Below, one piece after another: positions 24,417 to 42,580 of a stretch of DNA of 64,000 bases. Within the stretch, counting starts at the first letter, position 1. Each line of letters begins with the position of its first letter. Position numbers and translations under genes: made by a program. The DNA comes from Epiperipatus broadwayi (taxonomy: Eukaryota > Onychophora > Udeonychophora > Euonychophora > Peripatidae), in contig JAQFVV010013083.1 of NCBI GenBank assembly GCA_028023455.1, forward strand, positions 1 through 64,000. Direction: 5' to 3'. The notes under the pieces were generated by a model, which was not told the origin of the DNA, searched no databases, and saw only the letters and a list, made by a program, of their open reading frames with translations.

Positions 24417-25602
24417 TACATTAAAGTTAAAATAGTGCATTATTATTTAGGAAGAAAAACAAATAGACATTTTAGGAAAACAGATGTTGATCTGTTTTCT
24501 ATAGCAAATTTTTATAACTTAATTACTTTATTGTCTGAAACTGTGAACAACTGCACAAGTTGCGTGAGACTTGTTTTTAATTAATTTACGTGCTTAATTA
24601 CCCTGTAAGTAAAGGAAGAAAAAATAAAAATAAAATATGTGTTGGCAATTTTGGAAATTATTATTGGCATTTTAAAGAAAACATAAATACATAAACATAT
24701 TTTACTAGAATTATTTGCCCTATGGATATAAAGAAAGAAAATATATTAAAAAAGGCTTAATGAGGATCAGTTATATGGAGTTATAGAAAGTTACATAATA
24801 TGAAAACATTTAAATTTACTATCAGAATAGAGCATCAGGATTAGAAAGAAGGTGGAATTGGATAATCAAGAGCAGCTAAAGTTATTTTACCTTGATATCT
24901 GGAATAGCAGTCTTTGATAAGCATAATGTTCATCGGCATTAGTTCACTAGATCTAGGTTTAAACACAACATGATAGGTAGCATTGAATTCATCAGCAAAT
25001 ATTTAAAATTCATTAGTATGGGATCTGGAGTTTCATTATGGGAAAAGCATATTGGAATGGAGGGGAAGGTGAAATTTCCTCTACTCACAGCACATTGGAT
25101 TAAAATTAAAATTGACGTGGATTTGGTTTGGCATCATCATAGTTTTTGTCTCTCCTCCTTTTGGATTCAAATACAGCAGTAATTACACTTCTATCTTGGT
25201 GCTGTTGCATAGCAACCACTGCTGAACCTGAGGTGGTTTAAGCACTTACCGTACATCTAGAATTGGCTGACCAGATACTTTCTTATCTGGTAAGGCTTTT
25301 GAAACAATGCAATTCTGTTATCAGTTTCTCAAACGATTGTTTTAAATTAAGTCTTATGATTTTAAAACAAGCTGGCATGGACAAAATTTCCACTAATGGG
25401 TTTATTTTATAATTACAAAATTGTAATCTTTAACTTTTAACTAAGGGGCTTTTCTGGGTAATTGTTTTCGATAAACTTTTTAAAAAAATTGCATCAGTTC
25501 TTACTGCTAAATTAAATATGCAAAATAATATGTTTCATATATGATTTTAGGTACAATTTATATATAATATAATTTTTAACAATTTATTAGCAATCTCCAA
25601 CA

Positions 25603-25607
<5 letters not shown>
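24412..25607. other. AT-rich stretch, no gene seen
   Basis: Small frames only. The stretch 25340-25525 translates to something faintly like a LINE reverse transcriptase, too weak to call. Confidence 0.4.
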
Positions 25608-25639
<32 letters not shown>

Positions 25640-25649
25640 GATTCCCACA

Positions 25650-25691
<42 letters not shown>
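25608..25691. repeat. duplicated CACTGATATAT microsatellite block
   Basis: Two (TA)n tracts, each preceded by CACTGATATAT; the intervening sequence GAGATTCCCACACTG resembles the CAATCTCCAACACTG before the first. A local tandem duplication. Confidence 0.85.
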
Positions 25692-25697
<6 letters not shown>

Positions 25698-28600
25698 GCA
25701 TGTATACACATGAAAATAAGATGAAATATGTATTTATTAAAATGGTCTTTGATTAAGATATATAAATATCCACGTTATTTATGTAAAATACTAAAGCAAA
25801 AGAAATGTAATGAAATATATATATATATATTCTAACCTCCCCCCGTGCATTCTCACCCCAAAATATACTGTTTATTACAAATATTACGGGTTCTAGCTCA
25901 GTTAACAAATAAATAAATGAAATATTCAGCATTAATTAAAATGATTACTAGCTCTAATTTTAAAATACAAATACGGTTCAATTTTAAAATGAATTAACAA
26001 ATATTTACTATTTTCATGAGACATGGAGTGACAATACAGGGAACGAGATAGACTACATTGAGCTATTATCCACATGATACTACCTCAATGGCATAAGAAC
26101 ACTATCCCCCCTTTTTACTATACCAAATAACTAACTCATAGTATTCTTATGACTTTCTGAGCTCTATTCACTACGATTAAAATAATAATCATATCTTAAT
26201 CTTCTTTATAACAAGAATCTAGCTCAATTAAATAAAATGAAGTAAAATAAAATAAAATCTCAGGTTCATAAATTGTATTCTAACTGATTTAAAATTACGG
26301 TAGCAAAATATGAAAAGGGAATTTTATGTCATAATATACTACACAGCAACTAATAATAATAAAAATAATAACAATAATAGTATAATATAATCTTATTTCT
26401 TCCTAAATTGAAATAAATAAATATGTATGTGGTAGTATTTTAATAATCTGACAACAGAATACGTGTGGCAACATTAGCATATAATTTAATGTAATATTGT
26501 GGCAACCGACTTATGACCAATAAATAATATAAAATTATGATCTTTTAATTTTAACATACCAATAAATTCTCAAAATTCTTATAACACTTTTATGTTTACC
26601 TTTTGTGCAAAATTTATATGTCTGTTTCAATTATAAATGTATCGTGATTTCATGCATCCATGTGGAGAAATAACAACTCAGACACAAAACTTTAAAACAA
26701 ATTTAAAACAAAGTTTATTAACAACATAAATAAATTAACAATATTTTTACACTATATACATTGGATATCCCTTACTTTCATATCTCAACTTAGTTTATTA
26801 GTTTATAAAATGAAATCAAAATATTATTTACTTTTCCTAGTTAAATCTTATTTTTTAACACTTAAGAAAATACAGTATTATTACTTGATTTATTATTATG
26901 GTTAGCTTATTACAAAATGCATTTCTTATATGATTATCACAAACACTTTTCATCCCTAATATTATTAAAATTACATTTTTAATAATATTTACATTCGTAA
27001 TAAATTCTACAAAATAATAAAATTTAGTTTCATATTGGTTGTATGGAATCTTACAAAGTCAAAACACTATTCTACATTCGGTATTAGGTTTTTTATTATT
27101 CATTATCCAACATTTATTAATCCTGATATTCTCATTCAAGCCTTACTTTGGATGATATAATTATAACTATTAATATACCATGCACAAGTATATGTTTATT
27201 ATACCTTATTGAATTTTCTCTTGATAAATATGCAATACTCATTCCCTCCAACATTAATATTTTTTTTAAAAAAATTCAATTTTTATTATCACTTTTAAAA
27301 TACTTGGTTTAGATTTCTTTTCAAAATCTTATATTCATTTCTGAATTAATTTTACAATGTATTATATGATTCTTTCTCTCTTTATGATATTTTGAACTTT
27401 CAATTTTAAAGTTACACAATTCTATACATTCAAGCAAATAAACTATTCTTACATAAATGATAACATATCTTCAGTTCTATTTTATTCATTATTTCTTTGA
27501 AAATATCTTTCTGACCGATGCAGATTCATGAAATAAGGATAGCGAAGATAGATGCATAGGATCAAAATACAACTAGAATATTACTCGTCATATACCTTGA
27601 CAATCATGGCACAGTGAATTAAAAGACACTATAGAGGAGTGACTTTTACCTGTCTACCAACCTCTATCATAGGAATGATGCTAAAGCCATTTCTTCAGCT
27701 TTATTCTAACATCAAAAGTTTAAAGATATGCAAAACACTGTCCAAACCATATGTGTTCAGTCATAGGACTTAGTTAACTATACTAAACCACACAAAACTA
27801 AATATGATCCAAATCCCTTATATTTTCCTATTTCTTAAAAAAAACATCATCTTGGTTTCCTCTCCACTAGTACTTTCAAGTCACTATCTGATCTTATTTC
27901 TCAAGATTTTTTCTATACTGTACATTGACAAATACATATGTGCATTACTAACAATAATAAAATTCATTGATATTTTAAAACTATTCCACTGTTCTATAAG
28001 AAAATCTTTTTACTACTTTTCTCCATATATTTAATCATATACAAACTATTTAAATATCTGAATACTTTGTCACATGAAAGTTTAAAAGAATCACACAATT
28101 GTTCTGTTAAATTATATTATTAATATACTTTAAATAAATTATTGCATGCATATTCTGAATTACTCCTATCTCATTATATGGTAAAATGTTGCATAAAAGG
28201 TGTACATATAATTAAGACTTTCACACTTCATTCTTAGGTCAATAGATGATCTAAAAAAATACATTATGCATTATAAACAACAATTAAAATTACTAAACAA
28301 CCTTTATCTCCTCGATCGCGTTCCGTAGGCTTCACCATCCATTTGATCCTTGTAGATATAAGATTCACATCCATACACTTTATTTTAAACATTATTTCTA
28401 TAATTTTATCAAGTTATTATATTTAAATTTTAATATTAATAAATTTATGTTTTATGTTTTCCCTAATCTCACATAACATTTTATATTTTAAAATAAATTA
28501 GTAAAAAATATTCAAACTATATTTACTGTACTCCTTCATCAAATTTTCTTGAAAACCGTTCATACTAAAGCCAAAAAAAAATTGTTTATCATTTCTTTTC

Positions 28601-30459
28601 CATTCACTTAATGTTCCTCTCCCTGCTTGTTCAATTTTAAAGTAAAACAAATATTACTTTGTTCAATAAATATTCATGAATGATAATCCTTGGTTTTTAT
28701 AATATTTAATACAATTATTAATTATGATATTAGTTAATCCCGTAAAGAAAACTTCTAAATATTCTCTTCTAATATTTCCTGCTAATATTTTCTCCCGCAC
28801 GACTTTTACGATGCATCTTCTCAGTACTTTGATTTAAATATTTAATAAAACTTTTTTTGTTTCCATGGATTCATTTCATTAAGTAAATTAGATTTATATT
28901 TCCAAATCTTTATCTTTATTAAGCATTTCTCTAATGAACACTTTATAATATTTTTAATTCTTCTTAGAGAAAGTTTTTCGGTTCCTTTTCCATAAAAACA
29001 CAATAGCTCTTTCATATTATTATTCTGTAACTTTTTTTCTTCTTTTAAAATTCTGGTACTATATACTTTGTAATGTTTCCTTTAAAAAGACAAACATTCT
29101 TTCTCCATTATAACTTTTACATAATTTTTCCTTATGATATACGCATCTTAATTTTCCCATAGAGAAGAATAAAAAAAACTTTGGAGTAGCTTTTTAAAAT
29201 TGTGCGTCATAATTTTTCCTGACGGCAAATAACTTTTCTTTTAAGTTTTCTGTATAATGTCCAAATTATATTTATCTGAGTTCTAATGATTTTCTGGTTG
29301 ATCACAAATAAACTGTATTCAAGGCACTTTACAATTATTTTTACTTTATCAATACTTTTAGGTATTTTTTTCTGTAGTATTTCCATTTTTTACTGCAAGG
29401 TTTCAGCTAAACTTGAATAAAAATCCTGGTAAGAAATCTTTTAAATTAGCCTTCCATTTAAAGGCAGTTCAAAATATTATATTTTGAAACAAAACTTTTA
29501 AAATAAATACAAAAATTTTTAAATTATAACACTTTTCTAGCTTACGATCTTATACAGCTAAAAAAACATGTTCCTCCTTCCTTTACTTACACATTCCTTT
29601 TTCCTCTCTGTCTAATTCTTATATTTTTGTCTGCTAAATTACCTCCATTGATCGGTTAATGACTTTTTTAGCGCGAACAAATTTACACATTTTTAGTTTT
29701 ATAATAGATTAAACTTTTTAAAATAAATAATTTATGATGTCATGTTTTAAAATATTACTTAGAATAGTATTTTTAAACTCAACTATAGTTTTATCAAAAT
29801 CATTTAAATTTTAAAACAATTATTAAAATAACATTCAATATTTCAACTTTTACTTTAATGATAGATAGCAATTATATTTAGTTTTATAATTCACAAACTT
29901 TATTATTATATTCTAACAAGCGTGTGTGTGAAGGTATATAATATACAGTCACATGATTACTAACTTTATCAGATGATTTGATTTTTAATTTACGTCTCGG
30001 TCTAAATTACCAAAACTGATATATTTTATAAAAATTTGGAAAATAATTTTAAAATGTAAAACCAAATATAATTCTCACCATCCCAAAGTCTATTTTAAAA
30101 TATATTAGATTAAATTTGAATATTAATTATAATTATAATATTACATATAGCATTTATTTAATTTATTAGTTTTAAAACATTACAATTGAATTGTTAATAT
30201 ACTTTTAACTATTTATAGCTGTATTATTTTATATGGCCAGCTTTTACAACCATAAGCAAGGATATAATTAAGCTTTATTTAACTGTTTTTTTTTAAATAA
30301 TCTATTACACTTTTATATACCAGGTAATTTTCAGCCTTAAATTGTACTATAAAATCTAATCGATCATACAATTATCAATATATTACACAAATGTATTTTA
30401 AAATTTAAAATTTTTTAGCAATTGACCATTCTACCTTATTATGACCTATAGATAAGGGC

Positions 30460-30461
<2 letters not shown>
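25692..30461. other. AT-rich stretch, no gene seen
   Basis: About 4.8 kb with only simple repeats such as runs of AATAAT near 26355 and a 76-codon frame at 27804 of chance-like composition. Confidence 0.5.

Positions 30462-30531
<70 letters not shown>
30462..30531. repeat. (TA)n microsatellite, about 70 bp
   Basis: Pure TA dinucleotides. Confidence 0.98.
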
Positions 30532-30535
<4 letters not shown>

Positions 30536-31547
30536 TAAAGACTGGTTTGAACATAATTAGATGGTAGGAGATTGGATATGGGCTGTGAAGCAGGATCTGA
30601 GCACCAGATCATCTGCTTCAATATATGAATAAAGATAATAGCTTAAATACAAATGTAAGTTCTGACATCAAAAATCATATTTTGCCAAGCCAAACTATTA
30701 ATAATTGGACAATTATTAATGAATTGTTATAAAGGAATAAGTAGAAATTTTAATCAAGAGAGAGAATGGTAATAACCACATTACATGCTTTAATTCTGCT
30801 GCCAACATTAGTAATTATAATTAATGATTCAGTTATGCTCTCTGATTCATAAAATGGCTTTGACACTGCTTATGTAAGCAATGAAAATTATAGGCATATT
30901 AAAAATATTCCAATTAAAATGCAAGAAAAATAAGTAAACAAACTATTAAAAAGAGAAGTGATTGCAGAAACCTTCCAATATCCAGTGAAAAAAAATTCTC
31001 TTGATAATAATGTGTCTAAACTCTAACTTCAAAGAAAACATTCCAAAATATAATTATATTGGTATCAGTTTGGAAAAAATGATGATTGCTGTTAACTTAA
31101 GATATTTTCATTTTATTTCAATTTTGTTTGAATTGAAAAGGTTGCATAAGATAATCAATTGGAATTAAATATTAATTAGGAAGTTGCCAAAAGTGTAGTT
31201 CTTTATACTGTAACTGTTGGTTTTCACCAAAGTTATCTAAGTTTGAAACTTATATTGCTATAAATAATTCAGCTAAAAATTTTCCTCATGTAATATATTA
31301 AATTGCTGGTAAAAGTGATTAGTTAATAGTAATTTTAAGTAAGCATTAAAGTTTAAATAAACTTCAATAATTATTTAATATATAATGCAATCGCATTCGC
31401 AAATGCTCAAAATGAAAGCAACTTATTCGTTAATATATTTGTAAAAGGTGATTATTTATGGAGTATATTTAAAAGATCGTTTACATGATCAATAGAATCG
31501 CTAATCAGTAAAAACAACAAACAACAACAATTAATTGAAAAAAAAAA
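30532..31547. other. AT-rich stretch, nothing recognised
   Basis: No motif-bearing frame or repeat identified. Confidence 0.4.
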
Positions 31548-32855
31548 CACGGTTACATTTGCTGATTAACTGTCCTAAATTTTGTTCTGATTTGAATTGG
31601 CAGTGGAATCAAATTTTTATTTGATTAGGAGAGCACCGTGGTCTGTAGACCTACTGATTCACATCCCATCCCATTGATTCATAGCATATTACTAAATGTA
31701 ATATTCTAGAAAATTCACTTACTTGTCATTTAATCTTTTTTATTAATTTTCCCCAGGGCTTGACGATTAATTGAGTACATTGGCATATGTGATTTACATG
31801 TTTCTCAAAACATTTTTTTATTAATAAAACTTTAATAAACTAAAATTAAGACCATACAATGAAAGGATTCTTTTAATGAGAAATATTTTATTAAAACAAA
31901 CTAAGCAATTAGATGCTAATTACGAATTATTAATAAAAAGAAATGATCATACATCACACACATTTTATTCAAGTTCTCTAATAAGCCATCCATAAGATAG
32001 TCCATTGGAGAATAAAAAAGTAAATGTATCTTTATTTGTATTAGAAGCTTAAAGTTAGGATTTAGTTTGCACATATATTTAATCAGACATGAGTTATTGC
32101 ATGAGCAATGTCATATCAATAAGTTCCTCAGTGTTACATGGATAATTGATTATTGTAAGATGCATGCTCTTTTCAAAAATACTCCATAATATTTATTTTT
32201 GATTTCATTCTGGTGACATTTTTATGTTTTAGGTCCAGCATAAGATAAGGCTAAACTCAAAGCTGTTGGTTGACTTATTCATGAGAACTGTCAATTTATA
32301 CTCAGGTTTTACTCATTCAAGATAAATAGGTTCAGCACACTAGTAATTCTGGATGGAGTCATTTTATTGTGGGTTTGAAAAAAAATAATATTTAGCTTCT
32401 CTTGTCCTTCCACTTTCTACAGTACACAACAGCCAGTAAAAAAAGAACATTGCTATGAAGTTGTCAGCTTCCTTTATGCTATAATCAGTAGACATCTCTG
32501 CACATACTATATTTTCATCTTTTGTTTTATTATTAGATTATAAGTTGATAATCTTGTGCACTCTTTTTTGCCTACAGGCTACAAACTCCTTTTCTTTAAA
32601 TTCCTTCAGTGCCATATCTAATTACTGGCAAAATAATATTACTCTCATTGTAATCACCTGCATTTAGATATTTTCCCTTTACTTATCTGGATTAACAATT
32701 TGCATGTATTTCTATGCATTCCAATTTTAACTTTCTTTTAATTAAATAGATAATACAAAATACACAATCAACTTTTATTGTACATATATAAAAATAGAGT
32801 ATACTAACAAAAAAAAAAGAAAACTAAATTATGTTTATTGACTATTTCAAATTTT
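31548..32855 (-). repeat. left LTR (3' LTR) of the decayed Ty3/Gypsy element
   Basis: Matches 36668-37905 along its length. Shared words include AAATGTAATATTCTAGAAAA, CTTGTCATTTAATCTTTT, CAAGTTGATAATCTTGTGCA-type sequence and GTTTATTGA near the right end. The exact ends are uncertain by tens of bases. Confidence 0.75.
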
Positions 32856-33054
32856 GTTTTGGGGAACTAACATTATACGTATTCCTTTCTTTTTCACTAC
32901 TCTCAAAAGTGAATGCATTTGAATATTCCTTTCTGGTGATCTGATATGGTCCATCATATAAGTTATGTAATTTTTTGAAAATGTTCTTCTCAGTTTGAGT
33001 CACAAGATTTACTTTGAAGCATACCATATCTCCTTCTTTAAACTTTTCATTCAT
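32842..33054 (-). pseudogene. integrase C-terminal (GPY/F-type) remnant
   Basis: The minus frame contains EKFKEGDMVCFKV followed by LYDGPYQITRKEYSNAFTFE, the module that ends many Ty3/Gypsy integrases (KxGDxVxxK...GPYxI). The frame closes next to the left LTR, as expected for the 3' end of pol. Confidence 0.75.
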
Positions 33055-33055
33055 G

Positions 33056-34038
33056 ACTTCTTTTCTTTATATCCATAATTTGAAACAGTGTTTCAATTTT
33101 GCCCTCATTTTCTCTTCTCAATCTCTTTCTTCATTGATATTTTTTATGATAGTGGGTAGCTGGGATTTATATAATCTGGGTATTTATTGCCGGAATTGAA
33201 GACATATAGATGAAAACACTATACATTCATTCTTGTAATTTATTACTCATAGGAGTTTGTTTCATCTATTCTCTGTGATCAGAAGCTGTATATACTGCAG
33301 AAGGGGTGATGCAATAGTCTCATCATCAGGTAGCATGGGCTAGGTTGTAGATTCCCAATTGATGACATGTATGAGTTCCATCCTCTCTACACCTATCTGC
33401 CATTTATCAGATGTAAATGACATACTGTTGTCTTACAAAATAGCCCTAGTTCTACTTACTAGATCAAAGTATTGTGTCTCAATTACCCACATGATTTTAT
33501 AGTATAAGCCTGGAACATGGGGTATGCTGACATCTATTTAGAAAGTACTTCATAAACCACCAGTATATATTTCATTTATTGAAATACTGATAATGGTCTA
33601 CAAAAGTCTGTGGCTATCAGGTGATTTGGTTTTTTGGGAATGATAGGGCTCAATGGGTCTTGATATGATTTGTTTACTGGTTTCATCTTTTGGTAGGTCT
33701 TGCATGCTCTTACTATGCTTACAACCTGTGATCTCATATTTAGCCAGTAAAATCATGTTATCAATAAGCCTTCATTGTGATCTCATATTTAGCCAGTAAA
33801 ATCATGTTATCAATAAGCCTTCAACTTTAGTGACTCCATAGAGTCCATAATAATTGTGGGTGTACATAATAAATCTTTCTTGTAATATCTTCAGTGCAAT
33901 CATTCTCTACTGATCCTTTTGTAGGTCAGTTATTTACCATAATATTTATTCTTTCAATCAGTACCTATTTCTTCTGCTAGTTCTCAACAGTCCTTCTCTG
34001 TTTACTTCATTTTTGACTTCTAATCAATCAATATTTTT
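33056..34038 (-). pseudogene. degenerate integrase region
   Basis: Out-of-frame scraps only. Around 33690-33790 the minus strand gives YEITGCKHSKSMQDLPKD, resembling the zinc-binding Cys-x2-Cys part of an integrase with residues lost. The catalytic triad cannot be read. A 49-bp tandem duplication at 33727-33824 interrupts this part. Confidence 0.45.
33727..33824 (+). repeat. 49-bp tandem duplication
   Basis: TGTGATCTCATATTTAGCC starts at 33727 and again at 33776, with identical following bases through AATAAGCCTTCA. Confidence 0.9.
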
Positions 34039-34236
34039 TTATGTGGAGCTATGACATTGCATTTTTCCCAGGTGTCTCAACCCTTCTTCCACTAAGACAC
34101 CCCTTCCAATTCTATATAAGCTAAATAAATATCTTTTATTTGTAGATGATTTTGAGTCCCAGGCTTGATGTTTTAGCTCAAAAGCATCAATGACCATGTT
34201 CTTTGTTCCCCTACAGTACTGGGTGGAATAATACAA
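34039..34236 (-). pseudogene. RNase H terminal remnant
   Basis: The minus frame contains YCRGTKNMVIDAFELKHQ, resembling the usual YxxGxxNxxADALSR ending of the Ty3/Gypsy RNase H domain with ADAL changed to IDAF. Confidence 0.6.
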
Positions 34237-34605
34237 CTCCTGGAGAAAAAGTCTGTAATGGATTACTATTTTTTAAATAATGGTGGTTCAGGAATTTCAG
34301 GTTCTTATGTTCTGTATTAATGAGTGATTCCAAATCTATCAGGAAATGACAAAAAATTTGGAAAGCCCACAAAAAGCCAAGACCTTTGTCTCTATGACAG
34401 ATTAATTAACCTCCGAATTTCTTAATGGTCTTCTAACAAAATAAATTAGCCCTGGTAAATATACTATCCTCCTGAGCTTGCATAAGAGCTGCACCCAAAC
34501 CATACTGACTATTGTCTATTCACACAATAAAAAAGTTTTTTTTAAAAAAAAATCAGACTAAAGCAACATCATATGGCTAAATAATTTCTCTTTGATAACC
34601 TTGAG

Positions 34606-35010
34606 TTAGATTTTTTTCCTGTACATTTCCAATAGTTGCTGCAAATGATTCATGTCAGTCATAAAGTTCTTATAAAATTTGCTGTAGAAGTTGCAAAACC
34701 CTAAAAATGATCTAATTTGTTTTAGTGTGTGGGGTACTGTGAAATCTCTGATTGTTTTGATTTTGTCAGGGTGAGGCTTGTTCCAATTTGCATTAATTAA
34801 GTGTCCCAAGATGTTTACTTTTTCCACTACTATACAGTTTTGTAGGTTGATTCAAATATATTTAACTTTGCATTTTTCAACCACTGCTATACAGCTTTGT
34901 AGGTCAATTCAAATAGTTTTCACTTTGCATTCCTAAAGAAACATCTGGGGGGATTGTAAATGTTCACAAGTATGTTAGACACAATAATCACATCACCCAT
35001 GTAAATAGCA
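34606..35010 (-). pseudogene. reverse transcriptase remnant with mutated catalytic box
   Basis: The minus frame 34606-34827 carries GHLINANWNKPHPDKIKTI then LKQIRSFLGFCNFYSKFYKNF, the Ty3/Gypsy reverse transcriptase thumb (the Q-RSFLG-xNFY-RF block). Upstream in coding direction, about 34984-35010, the strand reads IYMGDVIIVSN. This is the YxDD box with the first aspartate changed to glycine. A tandem duplication of about 63 bp (CACTRCTATACAG-type) lies at 34806-34925. Clearly inactive. Confidence 0.75.
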
Positions 35011-35590
35011 ACTAATACATTATCAAAACATTTTAACAGGATTACCCCACTCTTCTTTAAACTGAAAGGTATTCTGTTGAATTAATATAATATAGCATTA
35101 TATCAAAATGCTGTCTTTCTGGTCAGCAGGGCAAATTGATTTACCAATATCTGGCATTCAAATTCAGAATAGAAAATATTTTCTTTGCCTCTGAATTTAT
35201 TTACTAATAGCTTAATGGGTGGTGGAACATTTAGCTCTGGCCATGTCATCTTGTTCAACTACATAGTGTCTAAGCAATATTATTGCTCACCATTTTTTAT
35301 GACCACTAATGAGTTATAATGAATACTTGGTTATAATATCCCACTCCTCTCCTCCTGGGCTAATTGTTCCTCTACATTGAACCCATATTGGTGTGGCATT
35401 GGGCATGTTTGTATCTGGTATGGTGTCCTTTTTGTAATCTTGATTCAGTGTTCTTAATCTTCAATAAATCAAAGTTTAGTTTATAAATTGGATTAGTACT
35501 TGACTAGTACTTGTAACAGGGCCCATTTCCACCCCTCATTATCTCATTTACTAGTTCATTAATCTATGCCTCTATTAAAAGGCTTTCTGT

Positions 35591-35800
35591 CTAAAGCTTT
35601 ATGCTGCATATTCTTTGTTGCTTTGTTATCATCTGCACCTCAAACTTTACTATTTCTCTCTCACAGATAATTCTTTCCTCTTTAAAATCAATCACATGTA
35701 CAGTTTTATGTATAAAGTTGGACCCCAATATGTTTATGCTGAAACATTTTACAATCAATAATGTGTGATATATAGATTTGGCCCCTATTTTGATTTGCAC
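35591..35800 (-). pseudogene. aspartic protease C-terminal remnant
   Basis: The minus frame contains SINILGSNFIHKTVHVIDFKEERI, matching the ILGxDFL...IDF block of retrotransposon proteases. The catalytic DSG/DTG is not visible upstream. Confidence 0.6.
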
Positions 35801-36667
35801 CCAAACCTGTTTTAAACCCTATTGTGCTTTTTTTATTATTTGCTCATTTGTGTCATTACTTTCAGGAATTCTTGCAATATGTAATTAATCATTTCCCAGT
35901 ATTGTTCACAAATAAAATTATCTAACCCTTTTTTCATCTATTGTTTTACCAATCTTTTTAACCCATTTGTTTGTTTTATTTTTCTTCTAATATTCTTTCA
36001 ATTTACTTAATCCAGGATTATATTTGTTTTGTTCTTCAATTCTATTATCTCCTACAGTATCTTTTTTATTGAACAGTCTCATGTCCTTTTTCATCTCTTT
36101 TCCTTTTTCTCCTGCTTTGGTTTGGTTATCTTCACTATTTCTTAAATTTTGTATACTATATTTTTCACCTATATGTACTAAGGTATAACTTATTTTTATG
36201 GTATGAGGTAACCAATGATAAATTAAAATCTTAAAACAACTCTATTTCTCTATCAAAAATTATATATACTCAATACTTTTATTTATTTCTTTTAAGAATG
36301 AGTATGTATGCTGACTCCTCCATCATTTGTCACATTTTTTTCCTCTGTCATATATGCCTTTCTTACATTATCAGATTTCAAACAATTTTTATTTATAACT
36401 TTTATTTCTAATTTATTATCCAAATCATGTGCTACTATTTCATTCTTTTTTAAAAAAACATTTAAATCTTATGCAATATTTTTTTTTTTCTTTCCAATGT
36501 AAAACTTTTATATTTGTTCTTTGGCTTTGGATTTCAAAGCTTTACATTTTGGCCATCATTGTGATGTTTCAAAGTAAATTAGATCTGTACATTACACAGA
36601 ATAATACATTACTTAATCAAACTATGTAAGATTTATTTCATTCATGTGTACATTTAGATATTTTTAA
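35801..36667 (-). other. expected gag/leader zone of the decayed element, not readable
   Basis: This part lies between the protease remnant and the 5' LTR, so gag should be here, but no capsid motif can be read. Plus-strand frames at 36308 and 36429 are low complexity. Confidence 0.3.
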
Positions 36668-37905
36668 AACACAGTTACATTTCCTGATTAACTGATCTAA
36701 GTGTTTTATTTGTTTAAAAGGGTGCCAGAATCTGATACTCACTGATTCACATCACATTCCATTGATTCAAGGTATATAACTAAATGTAATATTCTAGAAA
36801 ATTCACTTTCTTGTCATTTAATCTTTTATATTAAATTTTCTTTAGGGTTTGAACATTAACCGAGGACATTAGCATAAGTAATTTATATGTCTCTCAAAAC
36901 TTATTTTATTAATAAAATTTAATAAACTAATACAGTGAAAGGGTTCTATTAATGAGAAATATTTTATTTAAACAAACAAACTAAAAGATAGACAGCAATT
37001 ATGAATTACTAATAAAAAGGAAAGAACATACCCACATAATGGTAATCAACTAATTCAAATAGTTCATGTTACAATTTTCTTCTTCAAGTTCTCTAATAAA
37101 CCATCCATAGTATTGTCCATTGGATAATAAAAAAAGTGAATGTCTTTTTATTTGTATTGGAAGTATATAGTCAAGGTTTAGGTTGCACTCATATTTAATC
37201 AGACATGAGTTATTGTATGAATAATATTTTACCAGTAAATTCATCAGGGTTTCATGCATCATTGATTATTGTACAATGCATGGTATTTTCATGAAGGGAT
37301 CCATAGTATTTAATTTTGAATTCATACATCTGACATTTTCACATTTCAGATCCGTAGTAAGATAAGACTAAACTCAAAGCTTTTGGGTGACTTGTGCATG
37401 AACAAAGGTATCAGCAAGTGCTCTGGTTTTAGTCACCCATTAATAATTGATTCAGCATATCAATATTCCTTGATGGAGGCAACAGTCAGAAAAAAAATGT
37501 ATCCCACTCTAGAGTTGATGCTTCTTTTATATCATGAGCACTTTGAAATCTCTGTGCATACTATATTTTATCTTTTGTTTTTTATCAGATTACAAGTTGA
37601 TAATCTTGTGCACTCCTTCTTGCCTTCTAGATCCAAAGCTTCTTTTCTATAAATTCCTTCAGTTTCATTTTTAATTATTGATAAAAGAATATTACTCTCA
37701 TTGTAATGACTTGCATTTAGAATTTTTTTCTTTTGTCTATCTCAATTAACAATCTGCATGTATTTCTATTTCTTAAAATTTTAATTCTATTTTAAATAGC
37801 TAATATTAAAGATACAAACAACTTTAATTGTTATATATTTAAAAATAGATTATACTAAAAAGAGTAAAGAAAAGTAAATTGTGTTTATTGATCTATTTCT
37901 AATTT
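36668..37905 (-). repeat. right LTR (5' LTR) of the decayed Ty3/Gypsy element
   Basis: Partner of 31548-32855. Its outer end is near a TTTATTTTTA tract at 37905-37925, just left of the TA-rich hairpin. The plus frame at 37383 lies inside the LTR and is not a gene. Confidence 0.7.
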
Positions 37906-37951
37906 TTATTTTTATTTTTACTTTTAAATATTACCAAATGACAAACCTCTT

Positions 37952-37962
37952 GTACCATACAA

Positions 37963-37995
<33 letters not shown>

Positions 37996-38012
37996 TTATA
38001 TATATTTGTATG

Positions 38013-38066
<54 letters not shown>
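37952..38066. repeat. TA-rich hairpin plus (TA)n microsatellite
   Basis: GTACCATACAAATATATA at 37952 is repeated inverted as TATATATTTGTATGGTAC at 37999-38016, with TA sequence between. A further 50-bp (TA)n follows. Confidence 0.9.
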
Positions 38067-42303
<4,237 letters not shown>

Positions 42304-42560
42304 TACATTTATAGAAAGTAATTTAATATTATTTAAATTAGATATATTCTTTATTGTGTAATATATAGCTTTAATATTAAAATGACTGAAGCTATATTTA
42401 AAATCTGGTTAATATATAAATATAACACTCTATTTGAATCATTCATTTTGTTCAAATACATTGAAACTTAATAAATGCATGTGGTCACCTACTTTTTATT
42501 AATATTTATTAAGATATGAATGCTGTTTATTAATGGCTCCAGAATAATGGCAGAATATGC

Positions 42561-42580
42561 ATATATATATATATATATAT
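42561..42580. repeat. (TA)n tract at the insertion site of the 2.1-kb-LTR element
   Basis: Pure TA dinucleotides abutting the 5' LTR; the 3' LTR is followed by ATATATAG, so a TA-type target duplication is possible. Confidence 0.9.

Larger units (their letters stand above)
31548..37905 (-). mobile_element. decayed Ty3/Gypsy LTR retrotransposon on the minus strand
   Basis: Two diverged direct repeats (31548-32855 and 36668-37905) flank minus-strand remnants of protease, reverse transcriptase, RNase H and integrase, in the order expected for Ty3/Gypsy. All frames are broken. No gag, primer site or target duplication can be recognised. Many differences between the repeats mark it as the oldest of the three large LTR elements here. 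Confidence 0.8.

Noticed and set aside
24219-24584. Open frames of alternating Tyr-Ile at TA tracts (also near 30439, 37881, 53096, 63172 and 63543)
   Set aside because: Translations of (TA)n microsatellites, not genes.
25340-25525. Possible LINE reverse transcriptase scrap (LKQAGMDKISTNGF, FDKLFKKIASVLTAKLNM)
   Set aside because: Only loosely similar to known blocks; a protein search would be needed. A significant hit to LINE proteins would revive it.
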